A stretch of 64,000 bases of DNA from Nocardia sp. MH4 (GTDB lineage Bacteria > Actinomycetota > Actinomycetes > Mycobacteriales > Mycobacteriaceae): positions 1 to 64,000 of the forward strand of contig NZ_LPNR01000102.1 of the NCBI RefSeq assembly GCF_019266065.1, written 5' to 3'. Both the position numbers and the translations under genes were made by a program. Shown piece by piece: positions 35,015 through 43,541 of the stretch. The notes beneath the pieces are model-generated. The model saw nothing but the letters and a program-made list of their open reading frames with translations, was not told where the DNA came from and did not search any database. How positions within the stretch are numbered: the first letter of the stretch is position 1; each line of letters starts with the position of its first letter.

Positions 35015-36211
35015 ATGAGTCCCGCACCATCGATCCACGGCGACGTGGCGGCCGGTTTCGGCCCCGTCGCCGACGCCTTCCGCCGCAACTTCACCCAGCA
35101 CGGGGAAATCGGTGCCGCCGTGGCCGTCTACGCAGGTGGCGAGCCCCTGGTCGACCTGTGGGCCGGCCATCGCGACCGCAGGCGCGAGGTGGCCTGGGAG
35201 CGCGACACCATCGTGCCGGTGTTCTCCTCGTCGAAGGGGATGTCGGCGTTCACGATCGCCACGGCCGTCTCGCGCGGCCTGCTCGACTACGAGCAGCCGG
35301 TGGCGAAGTACTGGCCGGAGTTCGCCGCCAACGGCAAGGACGAGATCACCGTCCGGCAGCTGATCGACCATCAGGCCGGGCTGTCCGGGCTGGACCGAAT
35401 CGTGAAATTGCGTGAGCTCACCGACCGCGACGCGCTCGGCGCGCTGCTGGCCGAGCAGAAGCCGGCGTGGCAGCCCGGCACCCGGCACGGCTACCACGCC
35501 CTGACCCTCGGGCTCTACCAGAGCGAGCTGCTGCGCCGTGTCGATCCGGCGGGCCGCAGCCTGGGCCGGTTCTTCGCCGAGGAGATCGCGGCTCCGGTCG
35601 AGGCCGACCTGTTCATCGGACTCCCCGAGACCGAGCCGATGGAGCGCGTCGCGGAGCTGTCGGCGACGAAGGGCCTCGACATCCTGCGCTACGAGCTCGC
35701 CGACATTCCCGTGCGGATCGGCGCCGAGGTCTACGCCAAGCGGGGGCTTTCCTATGCGGCGCTGACCAATCCGCGCCCCGGCGCGCCGGCCCGCGCCGCC
35801 CGCCGGGAATTCCTGGAGATCGAGTGGCCCGGCATGAACGGCGTGGGCAACGCCCGCGCGCTGGCTCGCGTCTACGGCGCGGCGGCCGGGCGCACCGGTG
35901 CCCTGCCGATCAGCGACCCGGTCCTCGACCTGCTGGGCGCGGCCGACACCGCCGACGACGTTCCCGCCGCCGACCTGGTGCTGCACACCAAGAGCCGCTA
36001 TCACCTCGGCTTCCGCAAGTCGCGCGGCAGTTTCCGCTTCGGCTCGGACAAACGCGCCTACGGCACCACGGGATTGGGCGGCTCGTTCGGCTTCGCCGAC
36101 CCGACGACGGGTCTGGGCTTCGGCTACAGCATGAACCGGCTCGGCATGGCGATCCTCGACGACGTGCGCAGCCGGAACCTGCGCGAGGCCGTCGTGCGCT
36201 GCGCTGGCTGA
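35015..36211 (+). CDS. serine hydrolase, EstB/LipP-like beta-lactamase family
   Basis: A 398-residue beta-lactamase-family esterase. The SxxK nucleophile is in VFSSSKGMSAFTIA, the tyrosine motif in RHGYHALTLGLYQSE, and the C-terminal GTTGLGGSFGFADPTTGLGF matches class C family esterases (EstB, LipP). N-terminal ITQHGEIGAAVAVYAGGEPL and WAGHRDRRREVAW are typical. No signal peptide. Natural substrate unknown, probably short acyl esters. It ends at a strong hairpin shared with aztD. Confidence 0.9.
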   Translation: MSPAPSIHGDVAAGFGPVADAFRRNFTQHGEIGAAVAVYAGGEPLVDLWAGHRDRRREVAWERDTIVPVFSSSKGMSAFTIATAVSRGLLDYEQPVAKYWPEFAANGKDEITVRQLIDHQAGLSGLDRIVKLRELTDRDALGALLAEQKPAWQPGTRHGYHALTLGLYQSELLRRVDPAGRSLGRFFAEEIAAPVEADLFIGLPETEPMERVAELSATKGLDILRYELADIPVRIGAEVYAKRGLSYAALTNPRPGAPARAARREFLEIEWPGMNGVGNARALARVYGAAAGRTGALPISDPVLDLLGAADTADDVPAADLVLHTKSRYHLGFRKSRGSFRFGSDKRAYGTTGLGGSFGFADPTTGLGFGYSMNRLGMAILDDVRSRNLREAVVRCAG

Positions 36212-36214
36212 CCT

Positions 36215-36251
36215 CGGCGCGCACCGGGGCAGTTCCCACCGGTGCGCGCCG
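36215..36251. terminator. bidirectional hairpin terminator
   Basis: CGGCGCGCACCGG and CCGGTGCGCGCCG form a perfect 13-base stem with an 11-base loop, between the converging serine hydrolase and aztD stops (36211 and 36260). Confidence 0.82.
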
Positions 36252-36259
36252 ACGGCCGA

Positions 36260-37426
36260 TCAGTGTCCGGCGACGCCGCTGATCTCGTTCGGCGCCGACG
36301 CCAACGTCACGCTAGCCGTGACCTTTCCGTCCGCCAGGTCCACCCGATGCACCTGCTTGGTCGCCGGGTCCGAGACGTAGGCGATCGAACCACGCACGAA
36401 CAGCGCGGGCCGGGCGTCCTGCCAGTCCAGCGGTTCCTGCCAGCTGCCGAGCACCGGAATGGTCCGGGTGACGGTGCCCGCGACCGGGTCGATGACGTGG
36501 ATCTTGCCGTCGGTGCCGAGCACCAGCGCCTCGCCCTGCGGGCCGCGACCCAGCGAGCGGAAGGTGTAGCTGGTGCCGATATCGATCAGGCGCAGGGTGC
36601 CGTCGGCGGTGTTCACCAGCGAGATGCGCTGCGGCCGTTCCAGTTCGGCGTCCTTGTCGACCTTGTAGTCGCCGAGCACGATCGGCGAGACCGCGCTGCC
36701 GGACATGTTGCCGATCCGGCCGTACGGATCCGGGCTGGCGACCTTGGTGAACGTCCCGTCGCGGTAGACGACGGCACCGGTCTGGCAGCCGATCACCACC
36801 GCCTCGTGCTGGGCGGTCGCCTCACCGTGCACGCCAGGGCAGTCCTCGTTCCTGGTGATTTCCTTGCGGTTCCGGTCGAGCGCGACGGCGCCGACCCGCT
36901 TGTCCTCGGTGCCGAGGGTCACCACCAGCTCGCCGTTGGTCAGCTGGATCGCGACGCCGTGGTGGGGCGCGGCCGCCCGGTAGACCTCGGTCTTCGGCGT
37001 GCCCTGCGCGAGTTGGTCGGAGTCGAAGACGGTGACCTCGCCCGACCCGTCGGCGAACAGCACGGTCTTGCCCGCATGCCGCACCACATGGCCGGGCTTG
37101 CTCGCGGGGAATTCGGTGCCGGTGAATTCCCGGTCGTAGGCATCGAAGACGCGGAATCCCGCCTTGGTCGACACCATGAGGTGGTCCTCGTCGCCCGCCG
37201 GGTTGAGCCGGTTGTATCCGTCGAGCTTCACCTCGCCCTGCTGAGTCAGGGTGGCGCCGTCGAGGACGTAGATGCCGCCGTTGTAGGTGAGCGCGATCGG
37301 TTCCGCGCCCGGCGTGTGCTCGTGGTCGTGGGCGGCGTCGTCCGTGCCGCACCCGCTGAGCGCGACCACCGAGGCGAAGACCCCGGACAGGGCCACCAGC
37401 GTGGTGGTCCGTGACCGACTGTGCAT
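36260..37426 (-). CDS. aztD: AztD-like zinc metallochaperone
   Basis: A 388-residue extracytoplasmic beta-propeller protein of the AztD type, which hands zinc to the AztC binding protein. Signal peptide TTLVALSGVFASVVALSGC ends in a lipobox, followed at once by a His-rich zinc stretch (AAHDHEHTPG). Propeller blades follow (YNGGIYVLDGATL, TVLFADGSGEVTVFDSDQ, HEAVVIGCQTGAVVYRDG, LVLGTDGKIHVIDPVAG). I start at the ATG 37426 because GGAG lies six bases upstream; an ATG at 37438 has its SD too close. It lies 26 bases behind aztC in the same operon. Confidence 0.9.
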   Translation of the reverse strand: MHSRSRTTTLVALSGVFASVVALSGCGTDDAAHDHEHTPGAEPIALTYNGGIYVLDGATLTQQGEVKLDGYNRLNPAGDEDHLMVSTKAGFRVFDAYDREFTGTEFPASKPGHVVRHAGKTVLFADGSGEVTVFDSDQLAQGTPKTEVYRAAAPHHGVAIQLTNGELVVTLGTEDKRVGAVALDRNRKEITRNEDCPGVHGEATAQHEAVVIGCQTGAVVYRDGTFTKVASPDPYGRIGNMSGSAVSPIVLGDYKVDKDAELERPQRISLVNTADGTLRLIDIGTSYTFRSLGRGPQGEALVLGTDGKIHVIDPVAGTVTRTIPVLGSWQEPLDWQDARPALFVRGSIAYVSDPATKQVHRVDLADGKVTASVTLASAPNEISGVAGH

Positions 37427-37452
37427 GTGCTGCTCCATTTCTCCTGCGTGAA

Positions 37453-38490
37453 CTACGTTGTGGGCCCGGCCAGACCACGGGCGATGGCCTCGGTGTTGGC
37501 GCGGGCCATCTCCAGATAGGTGGCCGCGCCGCCACCGGGCGCGGTGAGCGATTCGGTGTGCAGCGCGATCACCTGCACGTGCAGACCGGTGTGCTCGGCG
37601 AGGACGCGCGAGAGCCGATCGGGCTGGGCGGAATCGGCGAAGATCGCGCCGACGCCCGCGGCCCGGATCGCGGCGGCGAGTTCGTCGAGATCGGCGGCGC
37701 TGGGTGCGGCCAGCGTGGTGCCGCTGGGGATTACCGCGCCGATCACCCGGAACCCGAATCGCTGTGCGAGATAGCCGAAGACGTGGTGGTCGGTGACCAA
37801 CTGCCTGCGTTCGGCGGGGATCACGGCGAACCGGTCGACCATCCACCGGTCGAGCCGATCGAGTTCGGCGAGGTAGCGGTCGGTGTTCGCGCGCACCGCG
37901 GCGGCGTCGATGTCGTCGACCCGCGCGAGGACTTCCGCGCTGATCGCCTCGACGGCCTTGCGGACCCGCTGCGGGTCGGTCCAGAAGTGGGGGTCGGGCT
38001 TGCCCGCCGACTCGTCGGAGGTGTAGGCGAGCGGGTCCACCCGCTCGGCCACCGCCACCGTGGGGACCCCCGCCTCGGCCGCCGCCCGCACGTGCCGGGC
38101 CACTCCTTCCTCGAGGCCGAGCCCGTTGTGCACGACCAGCGCCGACCGCTCGATGTCGGCCGCCTGCCGGGCCGAGATCGCGAACGAATGCGGATCGGCG
38201 CCGGCCTGCATGAGCACCGTGACCGGCACGGCGTCACCGACGACCGCCCTGGTCAGGTCGCCGAGGATATTGGTCGTCACGACGATGCCGGATCGGTCGC
38301 TGTCGGTCGAGCAGGCGCTGACCAGCGCGGTCAGCACGGCCACGACGAGGGCCACCACCAGCGCGGTCGGCCGTGACCTCCGCCCCTCCGGGCGACGGCG
38401 CCGGACGCCGATCAGCAACTGCCGCCGCGCAGCCCGGTCACCGTCGCGGGAGCGGAGTTCGCCTGTCGGCCGAGCCCGATTCGCGTTCAC
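37453..38490 (-). CDS. aztC: zinc ABC transporter substrate-binding protein (AztC-like)
   Basis: A 345-residue cluster 9 (ZnuA/AztC-type) metal-binding lipoprotein. The signal TALVVALVVAVLTALVSAC gives an SAC lipobox. Metal ligands are His in QAGADPHSF, His in KPDPHFWTDP, His in LVTDHHVFGYLAQRFG and Asp in AIFADSAQPDRL. There is no long His-rich loop of the ZnuA kind, as expected for AztC, which relies on AztD for loading. A rather long Arg-rich N-terminus precedes the signal, so the true start may be internal. Start overlaps the upstream permease stop by 4 bases (ATGA). Confidence 0.93.
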   Translation of the reverse strand: MNANRARPTGELRSRDGDRAARRQLLIGVRRRRPEGRRSRPTALVVALVVAVLTALVSACSTDSDRSGIVVTTNILGDLTRAVVGDAVPVTVLMQAGADPHSFAISARQAADIERSALVVHNGLGLEEGVARHVRAAAEAGVPTVAVAERVDPLAYTSDESAGKPDPHFWTDPQRVRKAVEAISAEVLARVDDIDAAAVRANTDRYLAELDRLDRWMVDRFAVIPAERRQLVTDHHVFGYLAQRFGFRVIGAVIPSGTTLAAPSAADLDELAAAIRAAGVGAIFADSAQPDRLSRVLAEHTGLHVQVIALHTESLTAPGGGAATYLEMARANTEAIARGLAGPTT

Positions 38491-40580
38491 AGTCCGGTCT
38501 CCACGATCAGCGTCGGTGCGATCTCCACGGGGAGGGTGCGCGCCAGGCGGAGGTTGTCGTTGTAGGCGATCTCCGACACCGTGCGCGCGCGAACGTCGTT
38601 GACGTAGGCGCGATTCGGATCCACGTGGATCGTGGCCGTCTCGACCGCGCCGTCGGTCAGCTGGAGCTGCGCTGTCTGCGCGCCGGTCACCGGATCGATG
38701 CCGTGTAGGACGCCGTCGCGGGTGAGCACCAGCAGCGACGCGCCTTCGCCCGCGGTGTTCACCGCCACCGCGTCGGCGATCGGCGTCAGCGTCCAGGACT
38801 TCGCCCTGATGTCGAGCGTCCAGACACCGGTACGACCGGCGAGCGCGGTCAGCGTGGTGCTCCCCGGCCGATGGGTGAAGGCGGTGGCGCGCTCGGCGGA
38901 CGACGCCGGGTACGGGATCTTCTCGCTGACGAACGCACCGTCGCGTCGGGCCACCACGAGCGCGCCGTCAGCACAACCGAACACGACCCCGCGCCTGGTC
39001 ACCGCCTGTCCGCGCGGCTGCGCGCACGTCGCGGGCTGCGCTTCCCCGGCCGTGCCGTCGCGCCCGCGCACCTCCACGCGTCCCGCGCGGTCGACGACGA
39101 TCAACCGCTCCCCGTACGGCACCGCGACACCCGGGATCGGTCGCGGCTCGCCCACCGTCCCCTCGCCCAGCGCGACACGATCGAACACGATCGTGTCGCC
39201 GCCGTCCGAAACGACCGCTGTGACAACAGGATCGCTGTGCGCCGAGAGCACCGCACCGCTCGACCGGGGCGCACCGCCGGGCTCGGCCGGTGTCTTCGGT
39301 CCGGCCGCGCCGCTCGGCTCGCCGGCACCGGTCGCCGCCGGGAAGTCGGTCGACCCGACCACACGGATCGGCGCGCTGTAGTAGTGCCGATGATCGCCGT
39401 GATCGACCGTCCACGCCCCGCTGTCGACGATCGACAGCCGACCACCGGCGGCGACGAAACCGAATCGGCCGTCTCCGGCGAGTCGGACGCCGTTCGCGTC
39501 AGAACCAGTCGAATGTGTTTGCGGCGAATGGGTTTCCTTCGCGTCGAGGGCGGTCACCTGTTCGGTGAGCAGATCGACGACCCGCACCTCCCCCGTCCCC
39601 GCGTCGGCCACGATCACCCGCGTCTGCGGCTCGGCCATCTCCTCGGCTCCCGCGACGAACCCGTGCGGCGTCTCCTCCACCACCGCGGACTCCCCCGACC
39701 CACAGCCGACCAGTGGCACCACGGCGAGCGCGGCCACCGCGGCGGCACCGAGCCGACGCGCGCCGAAGCGGTCCCGCAGCGCGGCGACGATCGCCGAGAG
39801 GAAGAACGAGCCGACCGCGACGGCGGCGATCGTCGCGCCCGCCGCGGTCTCCGCGTGCCACGAGACGAGCAATCCGACGGCGGTCGAAGCCGCACCGATC
39901 AGCGCCGCGCCCATCATGACCACCGGAATCCGGTCCGACCAGTACAGCGCCGCGGCCGGTGGCGCGATGAGCAGGCCGAACACCAGCAGCGTGCCGACAA
40001 CGTGGAACGACGCCACGATCGCCAGCGTCACCAGCCCGACCAGGGCCACCTGCGCGAGTTTCGGCTGCAACCCGAGCGTATGGGCTTTGCGCGGATCGAA
40101 GGTCGAGGCGACGAACGCGCGGTGCCCGAGTACCGCCACGATGAGCGCGATCACCAACGCCGCACCGAGGTACACCAGGTCTACGGCCCGCACCGCCAGC
40201 ACGTCACCGAACAGGAACCCGGTCAGGTCCACGGCGAACGATTGCGAGCGCGACACGATGATCACTCCCGTGGCGAGCATGCCGACGAACAGCAGCCCGA
40301 TGGCGGTATCGGGTGCGAATCGTTTGCTGCGTCCCAGCGCCGACACCCCGAAAGCCATGGCGGCGCAACTGATCGCGGCCCCGAGCAGCAGGTTGCCACC
40401 GAGCAGGGCCGCGACCGCGACGCCGGGCAGCATACCGTGCGACATCGCGTCACCGAGAAAAGCCATGCCGCGCACCACCACCCAGGTTCCGGCGAGGGCG
40501 CACACGCACGACACGAGCAGCCCACCCCACAGCGCGCGTTGCACGAAGGCCACCTCGAACGGGGCGAACAGCCAATCCAT
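38487..40580 (-). CDS. aztB: zinc ABC permease (AztB) fused to a beta-propeller domain
   Basis: A 697-residue protein. Residues 1-270 are a typical cluster 9 metal permease with eight or nine helices (MAFLGDAMSHGMLPGVAVAA, FGLLIAPPAAALYWSDR). Without a stop, it continues through a hydrophobic stretch AVAALAVVPLVGC (Cys293, lipobox-like) into a roughly 400-residue AztD/YncE-like propeller with a His cluster (VDHGDHRHYY). No ATG, GTG or TTG lies in frame in the 30 codons before that stretch. So this is a real fusion in this sequence, or a lost stop between permease and lipoprotein genes. Start: ATG at 40580; the longer frame is antisense to aztA. Confidence 0.85.
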   Translation of the reverse strand: MDWLFAPFEVAFVQRALWGGLLVSCVCALAGTWVVVRGMAFLGDAMSHGMLPGVAVAALLGGNLLLGAAISCAAMAFGVSALGRSKRFAPDTAIGLLFVGMLATGVIIVSRSQSFAVDLTGFLFGDVLAVRAVDLVYLGAALVIALIVAVLGHRAFVASTFDPRKAHTLGLQPKLAQVALVGLVTLAIVASFHVVGTLLVFGLLIAPPAAALYWSDRIPVVMMGAALIGAASTAVGLLVSWHAETAAGATIAAVAVGSFFLSAIVAALRDRFGARRLGAAAVAALAVVPLVGCGSGESAVVEETPHGFVAGAEEMAEPQTRVIVADAGTGEVRVVDLLTEQVTALDAKETHSPQTHSTGSDANGVRLAGDGRFGFVAAGGRLSIVDSGAWTVDHGDHRHYYSAPIRVVGSTDFPAATGAGEPSGAAGPKTPAEPGGAPRSSGAVLSAHSDPVVTAVVSDGGDTIVFDRVALGEGTVGEPRPIPGVAVPYGERLIVVDRAGRVEVRGRDGTAGEAQPATCAQPRGQAVTRRGVVFGCADGALVVARRDGAFVSEKIPYPASSAERATAFTHRPGSTTLTALAGRTGVWTLDIRAKSWTLTPIADAVAVNTAGEGASLLVLTRDGVLHGIDPVTGAQTAQLQLTDGAVETATIHVDPNRAYVNDVRARTVSEIAYNDNLRLARTLPVEIAPTLIVETGL

Positions 40581-40597
40581 AGCGCGGAACGATATAC

Positions 40598-40617
40598 TGA
40601 AAATGATTATCGTTTCA
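40598..40617. promoter_or_regulatory. Zur-type box in the divergent azt promoter
   Basis: TGAAAATGATTATCGTTTCA is an imperfect palindrome matching the Zur consensus of actinobacteria (TGAAAATGATTTTCATTTTCA-like). It lies 17 bases from the aztB start and 11 from the aztA start, so it can repress both directions when zinc is plentiful. Confidence 0.88.
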
Positions 40618-40628
40618 ATTGAGGTGAG

Positions 40629-41303
40629 ATGCAGCACACAGAGGACAGCGCGATCGAGATCGAGCATCTGACGGCGGGCTACGGCGCCACACCGGTGCTG
40701 TGCGAAGTGTCGGCGAGCATTCCGCGCGGCCGGGTGACAGCGATCGGCGGACCCAACGGTTCGGGGAAATCGACACTGCTGGGCGTCCTGGCGGGCATTG
40801 TGCCGATCCAGGCGGGCCGGGTGACGCGCGACACCACGCGACGACCGGCAATCGTGGTGCAGCACACCGCGATTCCGCCGACACTGCCGCTGACCGTCTG
40901 GGACACGGTGGCCATGGGCCGGTGGGCGCATCGCGGACCGTGGCGACGCCTCACCCGCGCGGACCGGGCGATCACGGACTCCTGCTTGGAGCGGATGGAT
41001 CTCACCGCGTTGGCAGCGCGGCGGCTCGACACCCTCTCGGGCGGACAACGCCAGCGCGCCCTGCTCGCCCAGGCACTGGCCCAGGAGTCCGATCTACTGC
41101 TGCTCGACGAACCGGCGACCGGCCTCGACGCGGCCTCGCAAGCCACTATCGCCCTGGTCATCACCGAGGTCAGCGCGGCCGGGGTCACCGTCGTCCAGGC
41201 CACCCACGATCCGTCGGAGGCGGCCAGGGCCGATCATCTGCTGGTGCTCGCCGAGGGGCGGATCACCGCGGGTCGCCCTCGCGAGGTGGACGCCCGGTCG
41301 TAG
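40629..41303 (+). CDS. aztA: zinc ABC transporter ATP-binding protein (AztA)
   Basis: A 224-residue ABC ATPase of the metal-importer group. Walker A GGPNGSGKSTLLGVLAG, Q-loop region IVVQHTAIPPTLPLTVWDTV, signature LSGGQRQRALLAQALAQESD, Walker B LLLLDEPATGLDA and H-loop VVQATHDPSEAARA. It pairs with the divergent permease aztB; the shared region contains a Zur box. ATG with GAGGTGAG upstream. Confidence 0.95.
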   Translation: MQHTEDSAIEIEHLTAGYGATPVLCEVSASIPRGRVTAIGGPNGSGKSTLLGVLAGIVPIQAGRVTRDTTRRPAIVVQHTAIPPTLPLTVWDTVAMGRWAHRGPWRRLTRADRAITDSCLERMDLTALAARRLDTLSGGQRQRALLAQALAQESDLLLLDEPATGLDAASQATIALVITEVSAAGVTVVQATHDPSEAARADHLLVLAEGRITAGRPREVDARS

Positions 41304-41352
41304 AATCGCCGGGCATCCGCTCCACCCGCTCGCCCGCGCAGCAGGAGGAATC

Positions 41353-41709
41353 ATGGCCGCGACACCGATCTCCGTGGACGCCTACCTGGCCGATCAGCCG
41401 GCGGCCCAGCGCGCCGCGCTCCAGCGGATCCGCGAGACGATTCATCGCGTGCTGCCGGAAACGGGCGAGAAGATCAGTTACGCCATCCCGGCCGTCACCC
41501 TCGACGGCCGGGCGTTCATGTCCTTCGCCGGATGGAAGGAACATGTGAGCGTGTACCCCATCCCGGACGGGGACGAGGCGTTCGACCGTGCCATCGAGCC
41601 CTACACCGCGGGCCGTGGCACCCTGAAATTCCCGCTCGGGGAACCGATTCCGTACGACCTGATCGCGCAGGTCGCGGTTCGGCTCGCCGAGCGGGAACGG
41701 CGGCGCTGA
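41353..41709 (+). CDS. DUF1801 / iron-chaperone-like protein
   Basis: A 118-residue protein of the DUF1801 (YdhG/Fra-like) family. Signature: ISVDAYLADQPAAQRAALQR, LPETGEKISYAIPAVTLDGR, FAGWKEHVSVYPIPDG and GTLKFPLGEPIPYDLIAQV. Members have been called iron chaperones by similarity to a Bacillus protein, but function is not established here. AGCAGGAGG SD before the ATG. It is 49 bases after aztA and may be co-transcribed with it. Confidence 0.92.
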   Translation: MAATPISVDAYLADQPAAQRAALQRIRETIHRVLPETGEKISYAIPAVTLDGRAFMSFAGWKEHVSVYPIPDGDEAFDRAIEPYTAGRGTLKFPLGEPIPYDLIAQVAVRLAERERRR

Positions 41710-41710
41710 C

Positions 41711-42841
41711 TTACCAGTCGGCTTCGGTGAAGCGGATGATGCCGCGAATGTTCTTGCCGTCCAGCATGTCCTGGTAGCCCTGGTTGATCTCCTCGAGCGA
41801 GTAGCTGCGGGTGACCATGTCGTCGAGGTTGAGCTGACCCGACTTGTAGAGCGACAGCAGGCGCGGGGCGTCCTGGCGGGCGTTGCCGCCGCCGAAGATG
41901 CAGCCCTTCACCGTCTTCTGCAGCATGGACAGCAGGAAGCTGTTCATCTTCACGTCGCCGGCGTCCATGCGACCCATCGAGGTGACGACCAGGGTGCCGG
42001 CCTTGCCGGTCAGGATCAGGCCCTCTTCGATGTAGTCGCCGTGCATCTCACCCATGGTGAGGATGACCTTCTCGGCCATCCGGCCCTCGGTGGCCTCGAT
42101 CATCGGCATGATCGCGGCGGCCATGCTCTCGTAGGTGTGGGTCGCGCCGAACTTCTGCGCCTGCTCGCGCTTCCACGGGTTCGGGTCGATGGCGATGACC
42201 TTCGACGCGCCGGAGAGCACCGCGCCCTGCAGCGCGCTCATGCCGACGCCGCCGATGCCCGCGATCACCACGGTCTCGCCCGGCTTCACCTCGGCGACGT
42301 GGGTCGAGGAGCCGAAGCCGGTCGGCACGCCGCAGCCCACGAGGCAGGCGACCTCGAACGGGATGGTCGGGTCGATCTTCACGACCGAGGTGTGGTGCAC
42401 CGTCATGTACGGAGCGAAGGTGCCCAGCAGGCACATCGGGATGACGTTCTCGCCACGCGCCTGGATGCGGTAGGTGCCGTCCGAGATCGCCTGGCCCATC
42501 AGCAGACCGGCGCCCAGGTCGCACAGCGCCATGTTGCCCGCGACGCACGCGGGGCAGCGGCCACAGGCCGGGATGAACGACAGGATGACGTGGTCGCCCA
42601 CGGCCAGGTCGCTGGGGCAGTTCGGGCCGAGCTTGGTGATGACACCCGCGCCCTCGTGGCCACCCATCACGGGGTAGCCCGGCATCGGCGTGGCGCCGGT
42701 GACGATGTGATGGTCGGAGTGGCACATGCCCGCCGTTTCCATCCGGATCTGCACTTCACCGGCGACGGGATCGCCGACCTCGATCTCCTCCACCGACCAT
42801 TCCTGATCGATGCCCCACAGGATCGCGCCCTTCGTCTTCAT
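41711..42841 (-). CDS. NDMA-dependent (mycofactocin-type) alcohol dehydrogenase
   Basis: A 376-residue zinc-dependent medium-chain alcohol dehydrogenase. Catalytic zinc: Cys in GMCHSDHH, GGHEGAGVI; structural zinc: CGRCPACVAGNMALC. NAD loop: VVIAGIGGVGMSALQGAVLS. The start MKTKGAILWGIDQEWSVEEI and the LGAGLLMGQAISDGTYRIQA segment match the nicotinoprotein (NDMA-dependent) group, whose cofactor is recycled by mycofactocin. It carries a KstR-type operator upstream, suggesting a role in sterol or related alcohol catabolism (inference). No mycofactocin genes are in this window. Confidence 0.9.
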   Translation of the reverse strand: MKTKGAILWGIDQEWSVEEIEVGDPVAGEVQIRMETAGMCHSDHHIVTGATPMPGYPVMGGHEGAGVITKLGPNCPSDLAVGDHVILSFIPACGRCPACVAGNMALCDLGAGLLMGQAISDGTYRIQARGENVIPMCLLGTFAPYMTVHHTSVVKIDPTIPFEVACLVGCGVPTGFGSSTHVAEVKPGETVVIAGIGGVGMSALQGAVLSGASKVIAIDPNPWKREQAQKFGATHTYESMAAAIMPMIEATEGRMAEKVILTMGEMHGDYIEEGLILTGKAGTLVVTSMGRMDAGDVKMNSFLLSMLQKTVKGCIFGGGNARQDAPRLLSLYKSGQLNLDDMVTRSYSLEEINQGYQDMLDGKNIRGIIRFTEADW

Positions 42842-42913
42842 GTCCGGTCGACCTCTCGCCAAGCTTGTGCCTCGTTGTGACTGCACTCACCCTAACGAAG
42901 AATCGGCCAATTC

Positions 42914-42927
42914 TGAAACACGTTCTA
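42914..42927. promoter_or_regulatory. KstR-type operator
   Basis: TGAAACACGTTCTA fits the KstR consensus TnnAACnnGTTnnA completely. It lies about 73 bases upstream of the alcohol dehydrogenase start in an unusually AT-rich 105-base gap. KstR represses cholesterol-catabolic genes in Mycobacteriales. A related TetR regulator with a similar site is possible. Confidence 0.6.
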
Positions 42928-42946
42928 GAAATTATCCGAGAAATAT

Positions 42947-43477
42947 CTATCCGCGCACGTCATGGACGTGATGGACGAGGTCGTGCAGGAAGTATCGAGC
43001 CAGCGACGTGACCGTGAACAGCGATCCGTCGCTGCGCGCGCCCCGCGCGCCGAGCCGATCGGCGGGCACCGCGGCGAAGGCGGCGGCGATCCGCTCGGCG
43101 GCCGTCGCGAGTTCGGTCGCCACCACCGCCGGGTCCTGCCGGTCGTAGCGGTCGGCGACGGCGGTCGCGTCCTGGTCCCAGTTCTCGAACCGCGCCGGCT
43201 CGGCGCCGTCGTCGGCGAGCATCAGTGCCAGCCGGGTGTCGAAGATCCGGCACACGTCGCGCACGTGGGCGCCGTATTCGAGCACCGACCAGGTCGCGTC
43301 GTCGGGGCGCACCCGCGCGTCGTCGCGTTCGAGAGCGGCACCGATGCGCGCCGCGCTGTCGACGGTCCGGTCGGGCACCGCCGCGTAGGCGATCGACTCG
43401 GCGTCGAAACCACAGTCGGGACAGGCGCGTTCGAGGACCCAGGTCCAGTTCTTGGCGTCGGGAACGATCATGTCCAC
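42947..43477 (-). CDS. DinB/maleylpyruvate-isomerase-like protein
   Basis: A 176-residue DinB-fold (four-helix, potential metal-dependent thiol transferase) protein. The N-terminal part WVLERACPDCGFDAESIAYA is a distinctive lead with a CPDCGFD motif, seen in mycobacterial DinB-type homologues. His positions for metal are in EYGAHVRDVCRIFD and ARYFLHDLVHHVHDV. A bacillithiol- or mycothiol-linked role is typical for the superfamily (inference). Start is GTG at 43477 or ATG at 43471. Confidence 0.82.
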   Translation of the reverse strand: MDMIVPDAKNWTWVLERACPDCGFDAESIAYAAVPDRTVDSAARIGAALERDDARVRPDDATWSVLEYGAHVRDVCRIFDTRLALMLADDGAEPARFENWDQDATAVADRYDRQDPAVVATELATAAERIAAAFAAVPADRLGARGARSDGSLFTVTSLARYFLHDLVHHVHDVRG

Positions 43478-43541
43478 AGCCTAGAATGTCCGCATCTTGC
43501 GATCCATCAATATTCCGCCAACCATCGGCGAGATCCGGGCA

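Noticed and set aside
40581-41048. N-terminal extension of the aztB frame
   Set aside because: It is antisense to aztA and crosses the Zur box; the ATG at 40580 begins a normal permease.
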